Assembly (NCBI GenBank): GCA_013152995.1
Contig: JAADFH010000086.1
Span: 1-5,060 of the forward strand
Origin: Methanobacteriota archaeon
GTDB lineage: Archaea > Hydrothermarchaeota > Hydrothermarchaeia > Hydrothermarchaeales > BMS3B
DNA length: 5,060 nucleotides
Reading direction: 5' to 3'
The position numbers and the translations under genes are program-made. Positions within the stretch are counted from its first letter, which is position 1. Each line of letters starts with the position of its first letter. Positions 1 through 5,060 of this stretch are shown piece by piece. The notes beneath the pieces were generated by a model. That model searched no databases. It saw only the letters and a program-made list of their open reading frames with translations, and was not told the DNA's origin.

Positions 1-1
1 G

Positions 2-211
2 TTCTTTCTGAGGTTTGCGGGGCTGCTGTTTCCGTACAGGAGGAAGACGCTGAGGAGCGCTCTCAGGCATGTGCTGCCTGCGCTGGGGCTTGAGCTAAAG
101 CCAGAGCAGGTGGCGGAGCAGGAGCTGCTGGGCAGGAGGGTTTTCACCCTGACCCCTGAGGAGGTGGGCATGCTCAGCGAGAGGCTGAGAAGATGGACTT
201 CTTTGGAGTAG
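2..211 (+). CDS. ksgA: KsgA/Dim1 rRNA adenine dimethyltransferase, C-terminal fragment (5' end outside window)
   Basis: Only the last 69 codons are present, read from base 2 to a TAG at 209-211. The fragment begins FFLRFAGLLFPYRRKTLR and continues SALRH. The pattern of an aromatic/leucine stretch, then F-P-x-R-R-K-T-L and x-A-L, is the C-terminal helical domain of archaeal KsgA/Dim1. This family uses SAM to dimethylate two adjacent adenosines in helix 45 near the 3' end of 16S rRNA, late in small-subunit assembly. The methyltransferase domain itself lies upstream and cannot be checked. The reading frame overlaps the next gene by 19 bases. In many archaea ksgA is followed by a HemK-like methyltransferase, as here, and this order supports both calls. 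The identification rests on a short tail plus context, so it is good but not certain. Confidence 0.8.
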   Translation, partial: FFLRFAGLLFPYRRKTLRSALRHVLPALGLELKPEQVAEQELLGRRVFTLTPEEVGMLSERLRRWTSLE

Positions 212-780
212 AGGTTGAGGCGTGCGAGGGTGTGTACGCGCCCTGCGATGACACCTTCCTGCTGGGGAGGGTGCTTCTCAGCGAGGTGGTGCCGGGGGAG
301 AGAGTGCTGGAGGTGGGCACGGGCACAGGGGCTATAGCGCTGCTTGCGGCGAGGCTTGGAGCAAGAGTGGTTGCCACAGACCTGCTGCAGGAGGCGGTGG
401 AGTGTGCTCAGAGGAACGCGCGGAGAAACGGGCTCAGGCTGGAGGTGGTGAGGTGCGACCTCATGAGCTGCCTCAGCGCCAGATTCTCGCTGATAGTCTT
501 CAACCCGCCCTACCTGCCTGCTGAGGAATGGGAGGTGAGGGATAAGCTGAGCGTAGCCTGGCATGGTGGCAGCGACGGGAGGGAGGTGATGGACCGCTTC
601 ATCCCAGTCTGCAGCAACTACCTTGAGAGGGGCGGCAGGGTGCTCATGGTGCAGTCGTCGCTCAGCAGACCTGAGGAAACCATGAAAATGTTTTTAAGCA
701 TGGGGTTTGAGGTAAGCGTGGTGGCTGAGGAGAGCTTTCCCTTTGAGAGGCTTCAGGTTGTAAGGGCGGTGCTTCCGTGA
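193..780 (+). CDS. Mtq2/HemK2-type release factor glutamine N5-methyltransferase
   Basis: A 195-residue class I SAM-dependent methyltransferase. The N-terminal signature [11 protein letters not shown] (residues 14-24) is typical of the archaeal/eukaryotic HemK2-Mtq2 branch. The SAM-binding loop is [12 protein letters not shown] (39-50), followed by an acidic strand end at ATD (61-63). The catalytic NPPY tetrapeptide is at 104-107, as expected for enzymes that methylate amide nitrogens, and a [12 protein letters not shown] block follows at 125-136. The length fits the compact family (about 190-215 residues), which lacks the N-terminal helical domain of bacterial PrmC. The known role is methylation of the glutamine in the GGQ motif of the class I release factor, in complex with the activator Trm112. 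That partner is not in this window. The ATG at 193 lies inside the end of ksgA and has only a weak GAGAGG upstream, so translation is probably coupled. The stop overlaps the next start as GTGA. Confidence 0.9.
   Translation: MDFFGVEVEACEGVYAPCDDTFLLGRVLLSEVVPGERVLEVGTGTGAIALLAARLGARVVATDLLQEAVECAQRNARRNGLRLEVVRCDLMSCLSARFSLIVFNPPYLPAEEWEVRDKLSVAWHGGSDGREVMDRFIPVCSNYLERGGRVLMVQSSLSRPEETMKMFLSMGFEVSVVAEESFPFERLQVVRAVLP
684..698 (+). promoter_or_regulatory. Possible internal archaeal promoter (BRE/TATA-like) upstream of dcd
   Basis: An AT-rich island, GAAAATGTTTTTAAG, stands out in GC-rich coding sequence near the end of the methyltransferase gene. A purine/A run followed by a TTTTTAAG box resembles an archaeal BRE plus TATA element. 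Transcription about 25 bases downstream would start near 720 and give a leader of some 55 bases before dcd. The same bases encode an ordinary K-M-F-L-S stretch, so chance is a serious alternative. Confidence 0.22.
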
Positions 781-1385
781 TACTCTCGGACAGGGATATA
801 AGGAGGTTTCTGAGGGAAGGGAGGCTGCGTATTGAGCCTCTGGATGAGGAGCTGCAGGTGCAGCCGAGCAGCGTTGACCTGCGCCTGGGCAGGGAGTTCA
901 GAATCTTCAGGCACATGCGCAAGTCCCACATAGACCCGCTGAGGGACAACGTGGAGGAGTACACCGAGCTGGTGGAAATCCAGGAGGGTGAGAGCTTCAT
1001 CCTCCACCCGGGGGAGTTTGTGCTGGGCTGCACCCTGGAGTGGATTGAGGTGCCGGAGGAGCTGGTGGCGAGGGTGGAGGGGCGCTCCAGTCTGGGCAGG
1101 CTGGCTCTGCTGGTGCATGCAACAGCCGGCTTCATAGACGCGGGCTTCAGGGGCAGGGTGACGCTGGAGCTGAGCAATGTGGGCAAGATGCCCATAGCCC
1201 TTCACCCGGGAATGAGAATCTGCCAGCTCGCCTTTGAGCTGATGAGCTCCCCTGCGGAGAGACCCTACGGGCACCCCAGCAGGAGGAGCAAGTACCAGTG
1301 CCAGCAGGGCGCAACGCCCAGCAGGATTCACCTTGACCCGGAGCTCGGGCAGGAAAATACTTATGCGGGGCGGGCAATAAAGTAG
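777..1385 (+). CDS. dcd: dCTP deaminase, possibly bifunctional dCTP deaminase/dUTPase
   Basis: A 202-residue protein of the dCTP deaminase/dUTPase trimeric family. It converts dCTP to dUTP and ammonia, or directly to dUMP if bifunctional, supplying the precursor of dTTP. Visible blocks are [10 protein letters not shown] (29-38), EGRSSLGRL (101-109) with the conserved serine and arginine of the active site, [11 protein letters not shown] (116-126), TLELSNVG (129-136) with the expected catalytic glutamate E131, and the C-terminal nucleotide-closing segment [17 protein letters not shown] (171-187). The TAGFID form resembles the bifunctional mycobacterial/methanococcal enzymes more than the TAHRID form of the E. 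coli deaminase, but sequence alone does not settle activity. The start is GTG at 777, overlapping the previous stop by 4 bases; no strong ribosome binding site is seen, suggesting coupling. The last ~15 residues extend past the conserved tail and overlap a promoter-like element for the next gene. Confidence 0.95.
   Translation: MILSDRDIRRFLREGRLRIEPLDEELQVQPSSVDLRLGREFRIFRHMRKSHIDPLRDNVEEYTELVEIQEGESFILHPGEFVLGCTLEWIEVPEELVARVEGRSSLGRLALLVHATAGFIDAGFRGRVTLELSNVGKMPIALHPGMRICQLAFELMSSPAERPYGHPSRRSKYQCQQGATPSRIHLDPELGQENTYAGRAIK
1352..1365 (+). promoter_or_regulatory. Likely archaeal promoter for the CBS–ParB-like gene (leaderless start)
   Basis: GGAAAATACTTATG lies in the extreme 3' end of dcd, where the protein is no longer conserved. 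It has the order purine/A-rich BRE then TATA-like box. The box centre is about 27 bases upstream of the ATG at 1389, so initiation at the usual distance would place the transcript start at or within a few bases of the start codon. No Shine-Dalgarno sequence precedes that ATG, which fits a leaderless mRNA. This is inferred from pattern and spacing only. Confidence 0.45.
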
Positions 1386-1388
1386 TGG

Positions 1389-2183
1389 ATGATGGGAGCA
1401 AACCACAAGGTCAGGGACTACATGTCCACCAACGTCATAACCGTCTCCCCTGACATGACGCTGGAGGATGTCAAGAAGCTGATGCGTGAGACAGAGCATG
1501 ATGGCTTTCCCGTGGTTGAAAACGGTGAGATAAAGGGGATAATAACCACCAGGGATATGGTGCTCCGCGAGGGGGGCAGGTTCGTGAGGGATGTGATGAC
1601 CACCGAGGTTACGGTGACCTTTCCGGACACCAGGCTGATAGACGCTGCAAGGGTGATGTTCCGCAGGGGGTTCTCAAGGCTGCCGGTGGTTGAGAAGGAG
1701 GGGAACAAGAAGAAGCTGATAGGGATTGTTACCATAACCGACGTTATACGCTCGCACATTGAGCGGGCAACGCCGGAGAAGGTGAGGAAGCTCAGGGACT
1801 CCCTGGAGAAGCTGTACGGTATAAAGAGTGTGGTGAGGATGGGGGATGTGAGCATCTCAGAGCTCAGACCAACCCAGGGCAAGGTGCATCCCGATGAGTA
1901 CAGGGGCAGGGAGTACGAGCTGAAGCGCGGGCTGGCTGAGCCCGTGGTGGTGATAAAGAGCGGGGACAGGCTGATTCTTGTTGACGGGCACCACAGGGCG
2001 CTGGCTGCAAGGAAGCTGGGGATTGAGAAGATAAGGGCGTACATAATCGTGCTTGACAGGGACATTGAGCTCGGGCTGGAGAGAACCGCAAGGAAGCAGG
2101 GGCTGCGAACAATAGACGACATAAAGATAGCGGAGGAGACCGAGCACGGGATTGTGGCTGACATCGTAGGAGGCGGAGAATGA
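1389..2183 (+). CDS. Two-CBS-domain protein with C-terminal ParB/SerK-like domain
   Basis: A 264-residue soluble protein in two parts. Residues about 8-60 and 66-125 are tandem CBS domains (VRDYMSTNVITVSPDMTLED, then VRDVMTTEVTV...; each repeat ends in a G-I-[IV]-T-[TI]-x-D strand-turn, GIITTRD at 50-56 and GIVTITD at 112-118). Such a pair usually binds adenosine nucleotides or SAM and regulates an attached domain. Residues about 152-222 form a ParB/sulfiredoxin-like domain centred on LVDGHHRALAA (197-207). The canonical ParB GERRxRA CTP-binding box is absent and no helix-turn-helix follows, so a chromosome-partition role is unlikely. The ParB-fold ADP-dependent serine kinase (SerK) of Thermococcus is a known precedent for a small-molecule kinase in this fold; a similar activity here is a hypothesis. 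A conserved-looking tail (TARKQGLRTIDDIKIAEE, 233-250) closes the protein. Start: ATG at 1389 (or the adjacent ATG at 1392), 3 bases after dcd, without a Shine-Dalgarno. The stop overlaps hisE as ATGA. Confidence 0.85.
   Translation: MMGANHKVRDYMSTNVITVSPDMTLEDVKKLMRETEHDGFPVVENGEIKGIITTRDMVLREGGRFVRDVMTTEVTVTFPDTRLIDAARVMFRRGFSRLPVVEKEGNKKKLIGIVTITDVIRSHIERATPEKVRKLRDSLEKLYGIKSVVRMGDVSISELRPTQGKVHPDEYRGREYELKRGLAEPVVVIKSGDRLILVDGHHRALAARKLGIEKIRAYIIVLDRDIELGLERTARKQGLRTIDDIKIAEETEHGIVADIVGGGE
2168..2173 (+). promoter_or_regulatory. Shine-Dalgarno sequence for hisE
   Basis: AGGAGG ends 6 bases before the ATG at 2180. It lies inside the 3' end of the CBS–ParB-like gene and supports this start, which overlaps the upstream stop by 4 bases. 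Confidence 0.75.
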
Positions 2184-2461
2184 GCTGCAGTGTGCTGGGC
2201 GAGGTGTTCGGGGTTATTGAGCAGAGGAAGCGGGAGATGCCGGAGAACAGCTACGTGGCAGAGCTGATGCGCTCGGGGGAGGAGAAGATTCTCAGGAAGC
2301 TTAATGAGGAGCTCTTAGAGGTTGTGCTGGCGTGCAGGCAGGGCAGGAAGGAGCTGGTGCACGAGAGCGCCGACCTGCTGTTCCACCTCATGGTGCTGCT
2401 CTCCTACCACGGCGTGAGCCTGAGTGAGGTGTGCGCAGAGCTTGAGAGGAGGCGCAGGTAG
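2180..2461 (+). CDS. hisE: Phosphoribosyl-ATP pyrophosphohydrolase (histidine biosynthesis)
   Basis: A 93-residue all-alpha protein of the MazG/HisE superfamily. It hydrolyses phosphoribosyl-ATP to phosphoribosyl-AMP and pyrophosphate, the second step of histidine synthesis, in the cytoplasm. The whole length follows the stand-alone HisE pattern: VIEQRKREMPENSYVAEL (12-29), the GEEKILRKLNEE block (33-44), the metal-binding EELLE (43-47), and ESADLLFHLMVLL (62-74), where E62 and D65 are the expected second metal-ligand pair. HisE here is separate, not fused to HisI, as is common in archaea. No other his gene is in the window, so the pathway is scattered or lies further away. The ATG at 2180 is chosen because AGGAGG sits 6 bases upstream and family alignment begins just after it. 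The stop TAG shares its last base with the GTG of the next gene. Confidence 0.95.
   Translation: MSCSVLGEVFGVIEQRKREMPENSYVAELMRSGEEKILRKLNEELLEVVLACRQGRKELVHESADLLFHLMVLLSYHGVSLSEVCAELERRRR
2448..2452 (+). promoter_or_regulatory. Shine-Dalgarno sequence for the AN1 zinc-finger gene
   Basis: GGAGG in the last codons of hisE ends 8 bases before the GTG at 2461. It supports that GTG as the start and indicates co-translation from the hisE transcript. Confidence 0.65.
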
Positions 2462-2766
2462 TGGCGAGGTGCAGCTACTGCGGTGCAAGCGAGAGTCTGC
2501 CCTTCACCTGCAAGTTCTGCGGGGGCAAGTTCTGTGCCGAGCACCGCCTGCCCGAGAACCACGACTGCCAGGGGCTGGCGGTTTACAAGGAGACAAGAGG
2601 GAAGGAGCCTGAGAAATGGATATACGAGCCCTTCAGGGCTGAGGAGCAGGAAGCGCCTAGAGGCGGCAGGGTGCAGGAGGTGCTGGGCAGGCTCACGCTC
2701 AGGCATGCGCTCTACACGCTGCTGGCACTGCTGATACTGCTCATGCTGCTGCGCAGCTTCCTCTGA
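2461..2766 (+). CDS. AN1-type zinc-finger protein with C-terminal membrane anchor
   Basis: A 101-residue protein in three parts. Residues 4-36 are a complete AN1 zinc finger with ligands C4, C7, C17, C20, C25, H28, H34 and C36, spaced C-x2-C-x9-C-x2-C-x4-C-x2-H-x5-H-x-C as in the eukaryotic AN1 family. Residues 37-80 are charged and probably a flexible linker, containing EKWIYEPF (51-58). Residues about 83-97 (ALYTLLALLILLMLL) are a single hydrophobic helix ending in RSFL, with basic residues (R77, R81) just before it. There is no signal peptide, so a tail-anchored topology with the finger in the cytoplasm is inferred. AN1 fingers in eukaryotes occur in stress and ubiquitin/proteasome-related proteins; archaeal ones are often attached to membrane segments and their role is unknown. 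The start is GTG at 2461, the last base of the hisE stop, with GGAGG upstream. It ends one base short of the converging helicase gene. Confidence 0.85.
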   Translation: MARCSYCGASESLPFTCKFCGGKFCAEHRLPENHDCQGLAVYKETRGKEPEKWIYEPFRAEEQEAPRGGRVQEVLGRLTLRHALYTLLALLILLMLLRSFL

Positions 2767-2767
2767 G

Positions 2768-5060
2768 CTACCAGTACTGTCTGGTTCTGGCGTACTCCCG
2801 CTCAGCCCTGAGAATCTCACGGTAGAGCTGCTCCTCCTCAACCACCCTGCTGAGGATTCGCTTCGCGGTCTCCGCACCTGTGCCGAAGCCTGCCTGGGCT
2901 ATCACCGCCAGCCTGCCGTAGGACAGGAAGAGCTCCGCGGAGAGCTGCATGCTCCTCACCTGCCTGAGCTGCTCTGAGCTCAGCCTCTCCCCCCGCTTGT
3001 ACCTGCGGTACAGCTTCATGAGCTCCCGCTCCTCCCGCTTGAGAACCGCCAGCCTCTTGGCTGAGCAGTTTCCGCAGCACAGCTCCTCCGGCAGGTTCTC
3101 AACGGTGAAGCTCTCGTACCAGGAGGCGCAGTACAGGCAGAAGAGCGTAACCCTCCTGCGGAGCAGCCTCCTCCTGAGCGCCCTCAGGATTCCCGCCTCC
3201 GCGCGCTCCGGCAGCGTCACCTCGCCGGCGCCGTGAAGGGTGCGCAGTGCCAGGGGCGAGGGCTCGGTGCAGTGCTGCACCACAAGCCTGAGCCTGCCGG
3301 AGCGCACCTCCTCCAGCAGCCTGGCAGCGCCCTCCACATCCAGGTAGCCGTGGATTATCTCGCGCAGCGCCTCCCTCTCCACAACGCTCCCCCTGTAGGC
3401 GCGGATTGCACGCTCCGCAATACCCGAGCTCCAGGTGCACTCCCGCTCCACCGCGCCGAACCGCTTGGCGACGTGCAGGAACTTCCAGCGGTAGCCTGGT
3501 TCGCCTCAGGCTGAGCTCAAGCACCTGCCTGAGCTGCTCTGCACCGAGCCCAAACAGCTCCTCCAGCACGTCCCTGCTGACGCCGCACATCAGCACCACC
3601 CTGTAGCCATCGCTGACCGCACGTATGCTCTGCCCCAGCCTGGCGCTGAGCAGCGCCGAGAAGGCTCTGCTCAGGGTTTCATTCACCCTGGTTCCAGCCT
3701 GTGTGTGGAGCACAGTCATGTCCCGCAGCATCTCCACCAGCACCTCCCTCCTGCCTGGAACCCTGAAGCCCCGCCTCCTGCAGCCGCGCACGTGCGCAAG
3801 CGCTCGCTTCAGGGTGTAGGCGTCCGCAGCCTCATGCTCCTCCGGCTCATCCTCCCGCAGCTCAGCCACACGCCTGGCAACAGCATAGGGCACGGGTATG
3901 TCCTCACCCACCCAGCTTGGCACAGCCCCTGCAGCCTCGCCGAGGGGCTCAACCTTCACCTCCTCCCTGTCCACCGCCACCACGCGCCAGGGCGTGCCCC
4001 TGAAGATTATCCTCGCCCCCTCCTCCGCATGCCTCACCACGAAAGCCTCATCAAGCACCCCTATGCGCTGCCTGCTCACCAGGTTGACCACGGTGTATCG
4101 CTTCTCATCCGGTATGGTGGAGAGGTTCTCGTAGTAGTACATCCTGGTGCCCTTAGCGGGTCTGAAGCCCTGCTCGCCCACCCTGAGCAGGCGCAGCTCC
4201 TGCATCAGGGAAAGCACCTCATCAAGCTCCTCTTCCTCCAGAGATGAGAAGGTGAAGCTGCGCCCCAGCACCTCAAGCGCCCGCTCCCTGCTCACCTCCC
4301 CGTACTCCAGCGCCAGCCCGGCGAGCTGGTGGGCGAGCACGTCGTAGGGCTTCTCCCAGGGCTTAATAACCTCAAGCTCCCTTCTGCCCGCAAGCTCGGC
4401 AATGGCAATAGCCTCAAGCGCATCCTCTGAGTCAGCAGGTATAATCACGCACTTTGAAGCCTGCCAGTACCTGTGTCCGCTTCTCCCGGCGCGCTGCAGC
4501 AGCCTGCTCACCTGCCTGGGGGAACCGTACTGCACCACCAGCTCAACCGAGCCTATGTCAATCCCCAGCTCCAAGGAGGAGGTGCATATCAGCGCTTTAA
4601 GCTTCTGCCGCCTGAAGTCTTCCTCCGTGGCGATTCTCACCTCCTGGGAGAGGGAAGAGTGGTGAATCCCCACCTCCATGCCGGCGCTCCTGCATCTCAC
4701 AGCCAGCGCCTCAGCCATCTCGCGGGTGTTCACGAATATCAGCACCTGCCCGTGCTCCTGGATCAGCTCGCCGATTCTGCGCACCCTCGTAGCCGCCTCC
4801 AGGCTCACCCCCAGCTTCTCTGCGAGCTCCGCATCACCCTTCTTCGGCGCGGGCACCTCAACCCTGAGCTCCATCTGCTTGGGCTTGGTGACCTCAACCA
4901 CCCTCACGCTGGCGTAAGGGTGGATGAAGCGCGCCACCTTCTCGGGTTCTGCCACCGTGGCGCTTATCCCGATTCTCTGAAAATCCCTGCCCGCAAGCTC
5001 CCTCAGCCGCTCAAGGGCGGCGCTGAGCTGCGCACCCCGCTTGCTGCCTATGAGCTCGTG
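2768..5060 (-). CDS. lhr: Lhr-family SF2 DNA/RNA helicase, 5' end outside window, frameshifted near 3494
   Basis: The gene enters at 5060 with codons HELIGSKRG, the H being the last residue of the DExH box, so motifs I to II are off the edge. About 763 residues are readable. Motif III is ISATV (4965-4951), motif IV VLIFVNTREMAEAL, motif V CTSSLELGIDIG (4586-4551) and motif VI QRAGRSGHR (4496-4470). A winged-helix region and the Lhr-core block around LHTQAGTRVNETLSRAF follow, then FLHVAKRFGAVE, a CxxC...CxxC motif (3139-3065) and the late GFGTGAETAKRILSR block. This order is that of Lhr large helicases, ATP-driven 3'-5' translocases linked to DNA repair and nucleic-acid remodelling. Frame one (5060-3495) ends conserved Lhr sequence at LSLRRTR; conserved sequence resumes one frame over as YRWKFLHVAKRFG from 3493 to the TAG at 2768-2770. 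Read as written, the protein would lose the C-terminal third. Treat it as one gene with a broken or misread frame. Confidence 0.9.
3491..3497 (-). other. Frameshift site in lhr (net +1 or -2)
   Basis: On the minus strand the bases read AGG CTA CCG in the upstream frame. Skipping the C opposite 3494 gives R-Y-R-W-K-F-L-H-V and joins the conserved halves. A loss of two bases (an original AGG CTC TAC CGC, giving R-L-Y-R-W) restores the frame equally well and yields a natural-looking leucine-aromatic pair. There is no homopolymer run at the site. Whether this is a sequencing or assembly error, a mutation or recoding cannot be decided here. Confidence 0.8.

Noticed and set aside
790..806. GATATAAGGAGG near the dcd start, resembling a TATA box or Shine-Dalgarno
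   Set aside because: It lies inside the conserved dcd N-terminus (D-I-R-R-F) and no start codon follows at a suitable distance in a coding frame.
753..1499. Minus-strand open frame opposite dcd, and another at 662-1195
   Set aside because: No domain or start signal; both lie across strongly conserved dcd and methyltransferase sequence.
1418..2164. Long open frame on the minus strand opposite the CBS–ParB-like gene
   Set aside because: Its 248-residue product is serine-rich with no recognisable domain, a usual shadow of GC-rich coding DNA. The plus-strand gene has clear CBS and ParB-like motifs.
2610..2626. AT-rich GAAATGGATATAC stretch inside the AN1 gene, resembling a promoter
   Set aside because: It encodes the linker residues K-W-I-Y and no plus-strand gene starts downstream; the next gene is on the opposite strand.
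3099..3492. Continuation of the first lhr frame past the frameshift, beginning LPLEVPARRQ
   Set aside because: The peptide is Arg/Gly/Ala-rich with no Lhr similarity, while the neighbouring frame over the same bases gives conserved Lhr sequence.
3705..4247. Plus-strand 180-residue open frame opposite lhr
   Set aside because: Low-complexity, Pro/His/Leu-rich product with no motif; it is antisense to Lhr domains.

Overview
The window reads as a gene-dense piece of a GC-rich (about 60% by eye) archaeal chromosome, most likely a euryarchaeon. The evidence is the gene content: a KsgA/Dim1 C-terminus followed by an Mtq2/HemK2-type methyltransferase, a dCTP deaminase of the TAGxID type, a CBS–ParB-like fusion, HisE, an AN1 zinc-finger protein and an archaeal-type Lhr helicase. 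The dominance of AGG for arginine and frequent ATA for isoleucine agree. I cannot name the genus from sequence alone; a methanogen or Archaeoglobi-like lineage is a guess.

Left part (2-2766, plus strand): six genes run head to tail with almost no spacing. They are the ksgA 3' end, the release-factor glutamine methyltransferase (19-base overlap), dcd (4-base overlap, GTGA), a CBS-CBS-ParB-like protein (3-base gap), hisE (4-base overlap, ATGA) and a small AN1 zinc-finger protein with a C-terminal membrane helix (1-base overlap). The first two act on the translation machinery. dcd feeds dTTP synthesis and hisE is a histidine-pathway step. The CBS–ParB-like protein has no certain function; one hypothesis is a nucleotide-regulated small-molecule kinase related to the ParB-fold serine kinase of Thermococcus. 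An AT-rich BRE/TATA-like element in the end of dcd sits at the right distance to start a leaderless transcript at the CBS–ParB gene, so the array may be two transcription units.

Right part (2768-5060, minus strand): a large Lhr-family SF2 helicase converges on the AN1 gene with one base between the stop codons. Its 5' end lies outside the window, which cuts the gene at the histidine of the DExH box. Helicase motifs III to VI and the Lhr-specific C-terminal part are visible, but the reading frame breaks near 3494. Both halves are clearly Lhr, so this is a sequence error, a recent mutation or, less likely, recoding.

There is no RNA gene, mobile element, CRISPR array or non-coding stretch over 10 bases. 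The points that most deserve a second look are the CBS–ParB-like protein, the membrane-anchored AN1 finger and the helicase frameshift. I do not see clear evidence of a new multi-gene system.
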